Positions 49,511 to 61,087 of a DNA stretch of 64,000 nucleotides are shown here, piece after piece (within the stretch, counting starts at the first letter, position 1; each line of letters starts with the position of its first letter). A program made the translations under genes and the position numbers. The notes under the pieces are model-generated. The model did not search any database. It was given only the letters and a program-made list of their open reading frames with translations, and was not told where the DNA came from. This stretch comes from Populus alba (lineage: Eukaryota; Streptophyta; Magnoliopsida; Malpighiales; Salicaceae). The stretch is taken from assembly GCF_005239225.2 (NCBI RefSeq), contig NC_133293.1, forward strand, positions 21,420,333 to 21,484,332, read 5' to 3'.

Positions 49511-51201
49511 TCTTTAACGTCATAGAAAGTTAATAGCCAGCCAATAAAGACATACATGTCCAAAATTCACGTGCGCAACACTTCCATTGATTTCCCTTTG
49601 ATTCATGCTTAATTCCCAAGACAGAATAGCTTTCCCTGTGGATGCCCATCAATGGTGAGTACAAACAGCTCAAACTGGTACCAGAATGCTATTTACATGA
49701 TGATAAAATCACTGTACGTAATACTTTCAGTATTCTTTCGAAGGCAACTTTCTCATTTCAACTTTCCTCGCAATTCCATCCCTTTTCCGTCGTGAATTTC
49801 TGAGGTTTAACAACATTTTTCCATCCCTCAACTATCACAAGGACCTAGTTGTTCGATCGAGACTTCCGTAATGGGGTCTTAACGACGTAGTTTTCCACTT
49901 CTTATGGAGAGGCACCTACTGTTACAATCAGTTCAAGGGACCTTATTCGATCGGCTAGTGAAGAATTGGAGTTGTAACGTAGAGGTGTAGTGGATGGCTG
50001 AGCTAGAGCTAGCTTTGTCAGTATCTTCCCATCTCACACAGAAGAGTGTGAGACTGGACAAACCTGGGTCGGGGCCGGTATCGCTATCAGGCTGAAAGTT
50101 CCGGCCATTGCAGAATAGGCCCAATGAAGATTTTTGGATTGCTCTCTTTGAGCACAGAGAAAGTTGAGGATGAAATCTACACTCAAGTCGTGGAGGGATA
50201 ATAGTTTGAGATGCTGGCTGGTCGAAAGAAGATTGCATCCATGTCCTTCTCAAAGCAATATCGAGCTCCATATATCCTTGTTTAATTAAGAATAAAAAAT
50301 AAAATTAGGACACTGCCTCAACTTCACTACCCTCTAACCTATAATGTAATTAGGATAAAATATTGTGAGAAGTTAATTTCTATAACTTTTAGTTTAAAAA
50401 ATAAAAATCATCAATGCAAAAAATAGAAAGCAAGATGATCATGAGTAAGATCCAATGAGAGACCCTACAAATATTTGAAAAATTAATGTAGAGTTCATTA
50501 AAGATATAGACACAAATGAAAATTTCATTACACAAGCACATGATTTTATTTTTTAAAGCTCAACTTAAGCACGAGGCAAATAATAAATATACATGCTCGT
50601 ATGAAAAATTCATGAGGCCTTTATTAAAATCAATTTGATTTTTATAATAGAAATCAAATCTTAGGAATTTAATAATAATAAAAGTTTCTTGGAGTCATTA
50701 CTGGGAAAAACACCAAATCCTAATTTCTCTCAGGAGAGTCCTAAATCGGATAGATGAATAAAGCATGATGCTCCTTAGCAGCTTGATCCATAAATTACAA
50801 AGATCACTCACACAAAATATTGAATTACATATTCCTTTACTACTGTCCCAGAAATTATGAGTATCATCTCCAAAAGTAACACCAACAAAGTTGTCATTCA
50901 TGTGTTTGACTTAGGTTGACTTGATCGTGTGTTAGAAATCATGTCTCTGTGCTGCAGCAGCTACCTTGCGATCATCACGTCACAATGCCACCTTAAATCC
51001 TGGCCTATCAAGGTTTGATTGGCATTTGATGGCTGATTGAGTGAAATGGGAAAAAAATTCTCTGCATTAATAGACACTGCCATATTACAACCAATAGAAA
51101 AAACATGAGGATGAATGGCTTAGAATACGAGAATACAAACTGAAAACCCAATCTTACATTGTCATGCTGTGTACTGGTTTCAGATTTCTGAGCAGAAACA
51201 G
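49511..51201. other. Spacer with one unrecognised open frame
   Basis: A minus-strand frame at 49933-50271 (112 codons) has mixed codon use and local GC content higher than its surroundings, but it matches nothing I know. It has a plausible ATG and no visible introns. It might be a fragment of an old gene or retroelement. The rest, 50280-51201, is AT-rich and probably includes the 3'UTR of VPS36. Confidence 0.35.
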
Positions 51202-54200
51202 CTACCAACTTTTTATCCACAGAGAATAAATCCCATGATCCTTCACCCTGTAAAGCACACGAGGTGATACAGTATTAAATGAGTGATTTCAACTAAATCG
51301 AATGATACATGAGGACAAGAAGGTTTTGTTTGTACAGGTTTCCATAAACAACTCATAGACGAAGACACAAGGTATGGACCTCCACTATTCATCCTTGAAG
51401 GAATTCTAGCCATCAAAGTTCCGTATATCTAAGAAATGGAGAGGTAAAAGCTTCCAGGGTCCAAAAGGAAAGGCTAGAGTTAACGACCTAGCTAGATAGG
51501 AGGATGTTTTGTTGCTTTTGACTTTGTAGAAAGCATCCCGGAGAAGGGCAAGGGGGAAGGCAGGGGTTTTGAGAGATTCTCCTCGTGTGCCCAATCATTA
51601 GCCATAAATAAAATATATAAAAAATAACCAAATTTGTTCTGAATTATCAGCTTACATGTGTATGTCATCAGAATTGATTTCAGGAAAGAGGTTAATGAAA
51701 AAGCGAAATCCATCAGGGCTTATATCCCTGCACAGCAATCCTGCCAATAGTTTTCAATGATGAAGTTAAAAATCAACTATATTATCTTAAACTCAACTTT
51801 TTATCAAATTCTTTGGAAGAAAATTACAAAGAAATGCACCTTTGCTCTCAGCAGTTAGAAGATGCTCCTTGGCCATAGCTGGAGCAATACCCAATGTCAT
51901 GGCAGCATCACTAGCAGTTATTCCAGACCGCAGGGCTTCAGGCTTTGATACAAGGTTTTTGATTCTTGCAAAAACCTAAAATTGACCAGAATAGTTACAC
52001 ATGGTGATGTACTATGAAGTACTTCTTATTTAGAAATTTCAGCACATACTAATAAAGGAATAATATGACAGTCTAGAAATCATTAAACCAATCTGGACAT
52101 AATTTTGTTCATTCCAATTTATATTCCCTTTAGATATCCCCCTTACAAACACTTTTGGCTCTCAGCACCTCTTTGTTAGCAAGTATTATATGATATGAAT
52201 TACCTAACAATCATATTCAATTTACACAACTTTTGCAAATTCCATACAAATTTCCAAACAATATACAGGACAAGCAACTAAAAAAGTAACAAATGCAACT
52301 GCAAAATGAGCCTCAAGTTCATCCTGTTAATTTCACTCCAAATATATAAATTATATTAAAGCATAATTGTAATATGATTCCTTAATATGAACGTAAAAGA
52401 GAGCACCTCCTCATCACTATGGGACTTATTCTGGATGACCTTCACTCCACTATCAAATTTCCGAAGCATTACTGGACTGTCAAACAAAGTACAATCTTAT
52501 AAATGACTTGAAAGTCATAAAGATAATCTAATGATACATGAGTGTAGAAATTAATTAGTCTCCATCCTTTTGATCTCAAAACTAACAACCATAATGTCAT
52601 ATTAGTTGAAGATAGTATCATACATACACATCAAACTTCTCCCAAAGAGAACATGCTTGCAACAAATCCTCAGGTGAGATCAATTCTACATAGAACATTT
52701 ACAAAAACAAATAAATAAAATAAGGGGTCTATTAGCATCAGTGAGACCTGCTAAAAGTTATTGATTGAAGTGACAGTCAGTAAAACAAGGAATGCTTATG
52801 AAAACAAACAAACCTGTGCCCCGAGCACGATTGAAGAGGCAATAGATATCTATAAGATTGATCATTCCTCCAGCTTTCTCTAGGGGAATTCTGACAAAAT
52901 CTGCCAACTAAGTAACAACAAAGAAAAATTGAGATTTCTTCTTTAAGGGAAGAAAATTGAGTAAAACAGGATATATTTAACATGAGAAATATAAGATCCA
53001 TCTAAATTTCTCTTATCAATGGATTACGCCACAAGCCATGAGAAACACATTCAGAGTCAACAAAACCGGTGGCAAATGAAACAGACCTGACGGGACAGTT
53101 GTTGATGATACATGGCACCTGCAGATTCTTTTGTTACTGGGGATACGATACCAACACTCAACAGCCAATCTTGCATCTCTTCTTTGGAACCCATTTCCTC
53201 ATCATTCCCAGAATTACTTTGAGAGCTTGATCCAGACAAAAGCTTCTGCCTCATCTTCTCTGCTAGGATGACCATTTCTTTGGCCTTTCTCTGTAGATTT
53301 TAAACACCAGTGATCATTAAGCAGCAGCCAAAACCAGAGTGACAAAACAATAACAATTTAACTCAACACATTATACACAAGGCAAAACCTAACCATTGCA
53401 GTCCTGTTACAAAGCCAAACATTCAATTAATTCACTTCTCACATAATATAAGCAATGCAACAACCCATGTGCATAATAGATCAAGTCAAGGTACTTCAGC
53501 TACTTTGTTACGTTATTGCTAAATAGCCAGATAAAAAAAACACTAAACATCTCCCACAAGCTATTAACCTTTTGAAAAAGGAAAAAAAAAAAAAACATAG
53601 TGATGAAGCAATATCAATTTGGCTTAACAAAATAGACACCAGTCAAAACCAAAAGTATCGCTTTCATTTCTTACATAATCTAAAAAATGCAAGAGCATAT
53701 CCTTAGAGTAGAGTTATTTTCCATTAATCTATTCCTAGATAACCCAATAATTACAACTAAACATTTCCTACAAGCTATTCTTGGAAACAACAGAAGACAA
53801 ACAACTATGAAAGAATTCAAGTTCATCCTCAGCATACAAAAGCCCCATGTACACATTGTTTATATCAAGCAATTATAAAATACTAATCCATTAATCTATA
53901 ATCAGACAACTCAATAACTACAATTAAAAGTAAACATCTCCTATAAGCAATAAACTTTCGAAAACAACTATTACCATAAGAGCATTCAAGTCATGAAAAG
54001 CCTCTTGCAAGCTCTTATCAGTACTTTCCCACATCTCCTGCTCTTTCCTCAATATCCCAGACACACCCACCAGCCTCACTGACCCATCACTCGAGTATAA
54101 CCCACCACCCGAAACCGACCCAGAAGCCGGAACAGACCCCGAACTTGACCCACCGCCACTATCATTACCAATCTCCCAAGCCCTTCCTCTCCAACAATCC

Positions 54201-54649
54201 CAAAACTTTGTCAAAAACCCATCAATATCTCCCTTCCCTCTAATCACTAAAGTCACCAAAACACTCCTTGAATGCACAGAAACTTGAAACCGGATCCGGG
54301 GTGAGTGAAACATTGACTTGATCGACTTTTTTGGTGAAAATATATGAGTTACAGAACTCAAAGGGATTGATATTGGACTTGAACTGTCTGTCGTGGCATT
54401 AGAAGGAAGCCAAAGGAGGCGGTGTGTGGTGAGGATTCCAAGGCCTGATTTTAATGCAGGAAAATCAAGAGAATTGATGGGGGTTGTCGCGGTGGTGGTG
54501 GGTTCGGTTTCAAGGTCTACAGATGAGAGGAGGTGGCATTCTACTTCGGCTTGGTGGAGGACTGGACGGCCGCTGCTGGTCACGGATGCTGGTTCGAAAA
54601 AACTGGTGGTCGCGGTGGACATTCTTGTGGATGTTGTGTCGTTCGACAA
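51202..54649 (-). CDS. VPS36: VPS36, ESCRT-II subunit
   Basis: Eight exons on the minus strand: 54649-53975, 53290-53087, 52907-52814, 52685-52628, 52476-52407, 51975-51840, 51740-51656 and 51247-51202. They total 1368 bases (455 residues) with consistent phases. ESCRT-II sorts ubiquitinated membrane proteins into multivesicular bodies. The N-terminal GLUE domain (about residues 25-145, with [18 protein letters not shown] and [19 protein letters not shown]) binds lipid and ubiquitin. A Gly/Ser-rich linker follows. [20 protein letters not shown] then leads to the winged-helix SNF8/VPS36 region ([57 protein letters not shown]). The last exon adds only 15 codons and ends [10 protein letters not shown]. 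Met 1 and Met 10 are both possible starts. Confidence 0.93.
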
Positions 54650-55026
54650 GTTGTGTCTGTTTTTTAAGTCTAGTTCGTTAAAATTTAGTACAAGTTAATT
54701 TTAAGAGTTAATTAATTTATTGACATGAATTTATTTAGTCCCTATAGTATGAAATATAGCTCAAAATGAGGCCCACAAGGGTCATCATTATAAATGTTTC
54801 ATGATTTATGAAAGATGGGGGAAACATTAATAACCTTTAAAGATTGGGGACTGGTCCTTTATAAAAACAATACCGATAATGTGTAGTTATGCTTTTTGTC
54901 TATAAGACAAAAAAAAGGTGGTACCCTGGAAACATAAGCCCGCCTTCCTTCTGTTAAAGCTTAAACCCTAATATCCTGTCTTCTTGCTTACTGCATTGTG
55001 TTAAGTAGCGGTCTTGATGCTTAAAG
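54650..55026. promoter_or_regulatory. Shared divergent promoter of VPS36 and NUFIP
   Basis: Only 377 bases separate the two start codons. A site II element (GGCCCA, 54770-54775) and a telo-box (AAACCCTAA, 54963-54971) are present. This pair is typical of genes co-expressed with ribosome biogenesis, which fits NUFIP. Confidence 0.6.
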
Positions 55027-58000
55027 ATGGAACCTTTCTTCAATTCCCGTCGTCCTAGACACCACAAACAAAAGGGAAACACTGCTCCTTATAATCACCA
55101 GGTACTTTACCCTTCTCTCTCTCACTCGCTGTCTCTGATAATTTTGTATGTTAAAGGGTTTTTCTTTGTTCTAATTTTGAACTGTTTTTGGTTTTCTTTC
55201 TTGTTTGTTGGATTTATCAGGGATTTTCAGCAAATCCTTCTTTAACAAATTCAATGCAACCTCAGCTGGGTTTAACCAATCCTCAAATCCCAATTCCTTT
55301 TAATAATTCAAATACCCCTTTAAGAAATGGACAAGCCATGCCTAATATGCCACCTTTAATCAATCAACAGCATGGTTTAGTGAGTGGACCTAATGATCTG
55401 GCTATCCTTCAGTTACAAAATCAGGTCAACAAGTTGAATGCTTTAAAGATGTTGATGAATCAAGTAAATCAATTGCAAGGAGAGCTGTTTGGTCCTGGTT
55501 TCTCCAATTTGCCTCAACAAATCAATCAAAATATGGGTTTGTTGCAAAATCCAATGCAGAATATGATGAACCCTGTTATGCCTATGCAAATGCCAATGAC
55601 TTCTCAAGTTGGTTCCTTTAATGTCCCTTCCAGTAGTCACCAAGTGGTAGGTGCTCAAAGTCCGAACTTTTTTGTAAATCAACAAGTTAAGCCGAACCAA
55701 CCAAACTTTGTAATGCCGACAACTGGTGCAAATGGATCGAAACAACTGTCTTTTGAAAATCAGCAAATGCAAGGGAACTTGTCTGCAACACAGAAAAATC
55801 AGAACTTTGTAATGCCTGCGGTGGGTACAAATGGGTCGAATCCATTGCATGTTGCAACTCAGCAAGTGGAAGGGATCTCGCCGGCATCACAACAAAGTGA
55901 GAAATTTGTAATGCCTACAATGGCTGCAAATGGACCAAAGCCTTTGCCAGCTGCAACTCAGCAAGTGCAAGGGAACCCATTTACATCTCAGCAAAGTCAG
56001 AACTTGCAACCCTCTGCTTACAATAGGTGGCAGGTAGCTACATTTCAGCTGTGATTAAAATCCGCCATTGTTGTACACTTGTTGTTTTTAACTTGGATGA
56101 TTTCTTTCTGAGCTCATGTGATTTATGCAATCCAATAGTCGTAGTTTTTTTTATACGTTTTCCATGCTTTAGTACCGCTCATGTAGCCGCCATGTTTTCT
56201 AAGTTGCTTCACTACCTTATTATTTGAGGTCAACTCCGTTGCAATTTAATTGTTTGGCTTTTCTTGTAGATGGCATCTTCTTCCAAATTTTTTTATGGTT
56301 TTGTCCATACTTTTTCGTCTTTTTTTCATACCTCTCCAAAATGCTTATTGTGCATTCCCAAACAATTGCTTTCCAAGATGGTGAAGTTAAGTGTTTTGTT
56401 CTTGATGTAGGGCAATCCTGCTAAAAATGGCCAGGGTAGTACTCCAAATTCCAAACAAGGAATCTTTTCTGGAAAAAACTTCAAAAATAATCCAAAGAGA
56501 GAGCAATCACAATCAGGGTGTGTGTTGGAAATTTTGTTCTAAGTACTTCTACTACTATATAGAGCAGAGCCTCATAACCATCTGAAATTCATTTTCTGCA
56601 GATATCAGAAATCCGAGTTCCATCGCATGGATAATGGAAAGAGAAAGCTTGGGTTTTCTAATAAACACGGTGGAAAAGGTTTGTGATCGTAGACCTTTCT
56701 ACAAGATTACCTCTTCTTCGTGTGTCTTGATGGAGATAGTTGGTTTAAACTTTGTGCTCTAAAAATGTAATAGGGAAAGGCAATGAGAGGGCAGCAAAAT
56801 TTGGTCGCACTGATCCTTCAAACCAAGTTTCGGAACAGAAAAGGTAATTTTTGGTGATCTATCCCTTAAACTTTACTGATCAATTTGAGAAAGAGTTATG
56901 TTTGGCTGATCTCATATTGTGACTCAAGCTAGCAGGTGGGTGGGGTGTTGATTTAGAGTAGGCTGCTTGTTTGGCCACCTCTGTTCAAGAGTTCACACTC
57001 AAATTGATTGCAGGGTGACTTGAAATATGAAATTGGGCTATCTTTGCTTTAGCTTGTTCGGACAATTGTATCTGTGAATGAGAAGTAATAAATAGTCACA
57101 GCATTCTGTCAAATAAAAAAGTAAAAACTGCATTTTCCATTTATGCCTTTTCTCTGAAGTTGCTTAGTTCACCCCAAGATTGTGTACTGCACCTCATTCT
57201 TATGATGTATTATCTGCCTCTTTCGCTTGCTCAACATCCACTTTTGCAACGCTAATTTCTGCATGGAATTTTTTTGTTTGTTTGTTCAACTCTGTACATT
57301 TGTAAACCTAGCAGAACTCATATATACACGGAACAAGAAATCAAACAATGGCGTGAATCACGTAGGAAGCACTTCCCAACAAAAACCAACATAGAGAAGG
57401 TTCGATCATGTTCTGTACCATTCTGCTGCATGAATTTAATTATTATCTAACATAATTGAGTTGATCATGAACTTGACACTTGCAGAAGCAGACTGAAAAG
57501 CTAATAGACTCTGGGGTCATTGATAAAGAGGCCAACTTTCGTCGCAAGGTACACTATTTTTCATTGTTTCTATTGTATTGTATATTTGGCTCATAACCTT
57601 GAAGACAAGACCTTTATCTCATGCTTTCAACACCAGTGCCACTTGACAAGACCTTGTTTGTATAATATGTTCTTCTAAATGGACGATCATGTTTCTCTGG
57701 CTAAGCATATATGTCAGTGAACAATGGCATTCTGCCATGTTACATTTTATTCCACAGCATAGGTTTCTTCCCTGTCCGAAATTATAGCCTTTTACAGAAT
57801 TTTCTCTCACCTTTTGGTTTTGGTAATTAATATTTTTGAAATGTTTGGATGTCTCTGTGTCATGTAGAACAATAAATGTAGTCTATAGTCTAGCTTACGT
57901 TCTCATGGAAAGTGATCTTTAATTGTCATGTAGGTGCTAAATGCTTTGCCAAGAAAATTGGATGATAAGTTGGTGTGGAGAGTTAAATTGGAGTGGTTAG

Positions 58001-59067
58001 GAGAAAACCAAGGCTGTCACTTGGTTATACTGTTGATCATAATATCTAGGGTGCCCATATTTGCAATGCACAGAAACTGGTGTTTAAACGGATGATTATA
58101 TCATTCATCACTAGAAATCTCATTTTATAATAGGGGAGAAAGAGAGGAAGAATGGTTTTCTATAGTTATTTGGATTAAAAATCTACCTAATGCCAGTAAT
58201 AATTGGGAAAAATTCACAATATGCTTATCAAAAGTATGCATTTCGTTTATATTATGAAAGGATTGGTTGGTTTTCACAAGGTGAGGCAAATCTATATCAA
58301 GGAACTATTGAAAATTCTTGAACTGCAACATGCTTCAACATTTGGTAATTTCTTGGAAATGTTTCATGCAGCAACTCAAGGAGATTTTGGCAAAGCAGGC
58401 TGAGCTAGGAGTTGAAGTTGCTGAAATACCACCAGAATACATGTTAGATTCGGAGAAGTTAGGAGTTGAAGTTGCAGAAACACCACTGAGCTATCTGTTG
58501 GATTCAGAGAAGCTAGGAGTTGAAGCTGCAGAAATACCACCGCACCATCTGTTAGATTCAGAGAAACAAGAGCATGGAAGGGAAGATAACAGAAGGTCCT
58601 TGACTAAGAAGGGGAGATTCTGGAACAAGCATGATAGAAGAGGAAGATATAAGAGAAAAGGTCGGTCAGACATGCAGCTTGGATTAGAAAACGGGGATAG
58701 GAAGCCAACGCTGTTGGAGAAGCTTCTTTGTGCAGATATAAAGAGGGATAAGCACCGGTTGTTGCAGGTTTTTAGGTTCATGGTGGCGAACTCTTTCTTC
58801 AAGGATTGGTCAGATAAGCCTTTGAAGTTTCCTTCGGTAGTGGTTAAAGAAGATGGGTGCAAGGATGAGCCACAGGAAGGAAAACCTTCACTTGTTGGGG
58901 AAGAGGAGTCTGAAGTTCCGAACAATACAACAGTTGAAGATTTTGGTGATAGAGATGATGGTGACGAACATGATGCTCAAGTGGAGCCAGGGAATGGTTC
59001 TGTCATGGGAAATTGTGATATTGTTGACGAAGTTCATAGGGTTGAAGAAGGAGAAATCATTGACTAA
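55027..59067 (+). CDS. NUFIP: NUFIP-like snoRNP assembly factor
   Basis: Eight exons: 55027-55101, 55221-56033, 56411-56517, 56602-56678, 56774-56843, 57315-57399, 57486-57548 and 58372-59067. They total 1986 bases (661 residues). The conserved NUFIP1 domain is spread over exons 6-8: YTEQEIKQWRESRRKHFPTK, NIEKKQTEKLIDSGVID and QLKEILAKQAELGVEVAEIP. Plant NUFIP connects box C/D snoRNP core proteins during assembly in the nucleus. The N-terminal half (about 30-300) is rich in Gln, Asn, Met and Pro and contains three 33-residue tandem repeats. Downstream of the conserved domain an 18-residue unit is repeated three times. A basic region (RFWNKHDRRGRYKRKGRSD) and an acidic C-terminus ending EEGEIID follow. 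Exon 6 has a TAGCAG tandem acceptor, so one extra residue is possible. Confidence 0.92.
55704..56000 (+). repeat. Three 99-bp coding repeats in NUFIP exon 2
   Basis: Units at 55704-55802, 55803-55901 and 55902-56000 each encode 33 residues, starting NFVMP or KFVMP and containing ATQQV or ENQQM. The units are clearly diverged, so the expansion is not very recent. No frame change results. Confidence 0.92.
58405..58566 (+). repeat. Three 54-bp coding repeats in NUFIP exon 8
   Basis: Units at 58405-58458, 58459-58512 and 58513-58566 encode LGVEVAEIPPEYMLDSEK, LGVEVAETPLSYLLDSEK and LGVEAAEIPPHHLLDSEK. The first unit belongs to the conserved ELGVEVAEIP box of NUFIP; the other two are extra copies in the same frame. 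Confidence 0.95.
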
Positions 59068-59946
59068 GATTGCAGACAAACCCAAGTCTGCAACTTTTGT
59101 TGAAGTGCCCAAGCATTATAATCCGTTCACTCTCTTATTAATTATATTCGGTTTTGCATTAAAGTTTGTCAACAAATGGATTGGAGTCATGAAGAGAATG
59201 AAAATTTGGAATGGTATGGATGGATTATGGAAGCCATTCAGATTGAATAGGTACAACAAGAGCGCCAGAATTTTGGCCAGACATTTATCTTTAAAACCTT
59301 TGCTCTTCGTTGAAGTTCTCTCTTTCGTTTTAAAGTTTACTGGATCATGAAATCATCTCCCTTCAAATGCTTAACAACTCAACATTTGCATGGATCGTCG
59401 TAGACCATCCATAAAATTCTTGGATTAACTGAAAAGAAATGGCATTAATTAATTCTCTCAAGTTCTTTTGCATTAGATTCATGACGAGCTCACATAATTT
59501 TTCGTAGTACGTTACTAGCTGATCCTCTCATATTCAAGGGTTGGTAACAACACATGCATATACAGACATTTCATAAACTCTACATGCCAGTATTATTACC
59601 ACTTGAAACAGATTAACCAAATCACAAACTCGAAAAAGGTTTTACTGGAGAGGTGCTCTGGTCTCCCCTGAAACATAAAAGACACATCTACCGTGTTCCA
59701 TCCAGCTGACGCTGACCATACCTTCTCGCCAACTTTTTAGCAGGGCTGACTTTGCATTGCTCCAAGGTTGATTGACAGTCTGAAGTCCGTGCAACGTGTA
59801 CGTATCCCAAGCAAGAACAACATACATGTAGAAATATAAAAAGCTATGCTAATATTATTAATTAACTTGGTACCGTTTTAAAGAAGTAAAATCTAAAGGG
59901 ATGCAGCATGCCTGTAATCTCATAAATGTTAGCTCATTTTGATTCT
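59068..59946. other. 3' flank of NUFIP and spacer
   Basis: 59068-59450 is probably NUFIP 3'UTR. It includes an open frame to 59350 with hydrophobic residues that has no start of its own and no family match. No other gene is seen up to 59946. Confidence 0.45.
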
Positions 59947-60700
59947 TCATCCAAATGCTCCACAAGATCCTTCATCATTGGGATCACAAGTAGCATCATA
60001 TCGGAGAATCGGTATGTGCCTCACTATCTCGGATTCTTGCCTTGACAATCTTTGAGTGAACTCATTTGTCATCCCTGCGGACGATAAATCTTTGAGATAT
60101 CTCAAGTTTTGATTTCCAGAGGGCACCTTATTCAGTTTTGGGCAGGGCCCCATTTCTAGCCTTTTAAGAAGTGGCAAATGCTCCTTCGTTTATTAACATT
60201 TCATTCAGATTGCTCAAGCCTGCAAGAGACAGAAACTTGAGTTTCTGAAACCCTCCTCCTTCAAAATGCATCTTCTCTCCGTTGTATGCCCATGCAAGTG
60301 CAAGATATTTTAGATTGGGCAGAGCTTGAAGGACTTCAATGGAATCATCCATCAAGTTTGTAAGACTCAAACTAAGTTCAGCCAGATTGTGGAGTTTGGG
60401 AATCCAACTAGGAGACTTTGCAGCTGAAGAGGAGGAGAAGATATTGATTGGACTTAAAGAATTTCATTCCTGGAATTGATTGAAAAAACATGTAGCGACC
60501 GCAGGTGAGTCATCTTCTCTATTGCAGTGCATTGATACCTTCCATGCTCTCTTTTCAAATTGATGATCCCCAATTTCCTCATCTTCTTCGACCCTTGTAG
60601 GCCATCATTGATCAAGCTTAAATCACGATCCACTTCAACTATAAACAATGTTTGTAAGAACTCCAAATGCTTAATGCTTCAATGCTCGAGTCTTTCTATC
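59947..60700 (-). pseudogene. LRR end of an RPM1-like NLR resistance gene, broken
   Basis: Minus-strand pieces match the C-terminal LRR region of coiled-coil NLR proteins of the RPM1 type: KHLEFLQTLFIVEVD, LRKLGI-like MRKLGIINLKREHG, IEKMTHLRSLHV, TNLMDDSIEVLQALPNLKYL, FQKLKFLSLAGL and LLKRLEMGPCPKL. The frame is interrupted by a TGA just before KHLEFLQ (about 60678), by a deletion with frame change near 60410, and by a shift near 60180. The coiled-coil and NB-ARC parts are missing because the copia element begins at 60701. It cannot make a working receptor. Confidence 0.85.
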
Positions 60701-61052
60701 TGTTGGAGTTATGCCTTAAGTTGCTGCCTTTATTTTAGTATTGTCTGTCTTTGTTATTTTAATTCTGCTAGAGCTAGTCTTCAGGACGTGAACTGGTCTT
60801 TAGGAGTCAGTTATATTGTTAGCTAAACATGGTACAATCATGTTAGTGGTCAGCTGAACGTGGCACATTGTAGTGCTACAAACCAGCAATTTCAGTTTCT
60901 TTCAAGTCTATTTAAACGTGTAAAGATTGCTGAAACATAATGCAATCAACGATATTTTCAGTTCAATAAAACAGTGAAAAACTTCCACTGTTCAAATCAA
61001 AATCTGCATTCTGTTCTTCACTTCTTCTTTTCAATCTTTTCAAACTCTTTCA
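60701..61052 (+). repeat. 5' LTR of the copia element
   Basis: 352 bases starting TGTTGGAGTTATG and ending CTTTCA just before the primer binding site, so TG and CA ends are present. A TATTTAAA-like box at about 60908 and an AATAAA at 60965 could serve promoter and polyadenylation. Confidence 0.85.
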
Positions 61053-61054
61053 AT

Positions 61055-61066
61055 TGGTATCAGAGC
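61055..61066 (+). other. Primer binding site of the copia element
   Basis: TGGTATCAGAGC, complementary to the 3' end of plant initiator tRNA-Met, two bases after the LTR. It primes minus-strand DNA synthesis. Confidence 0.95.
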
Positions 61067-61087
61067 TATTTTCTTGAAGGGCCTGTG

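Noticed and set aside
58853..59350. Long frame overlapping the end of NUFIP
   Set aside because: It is mostly in another frame of the NUFIP last exon and then in the 3'UTR.
60974..61087. Upstream extension of the copia polyprotein into the LTR
   Set aside because: It crosses the LTR end and primer binding site; the first ATG after the primer site is at 61088.
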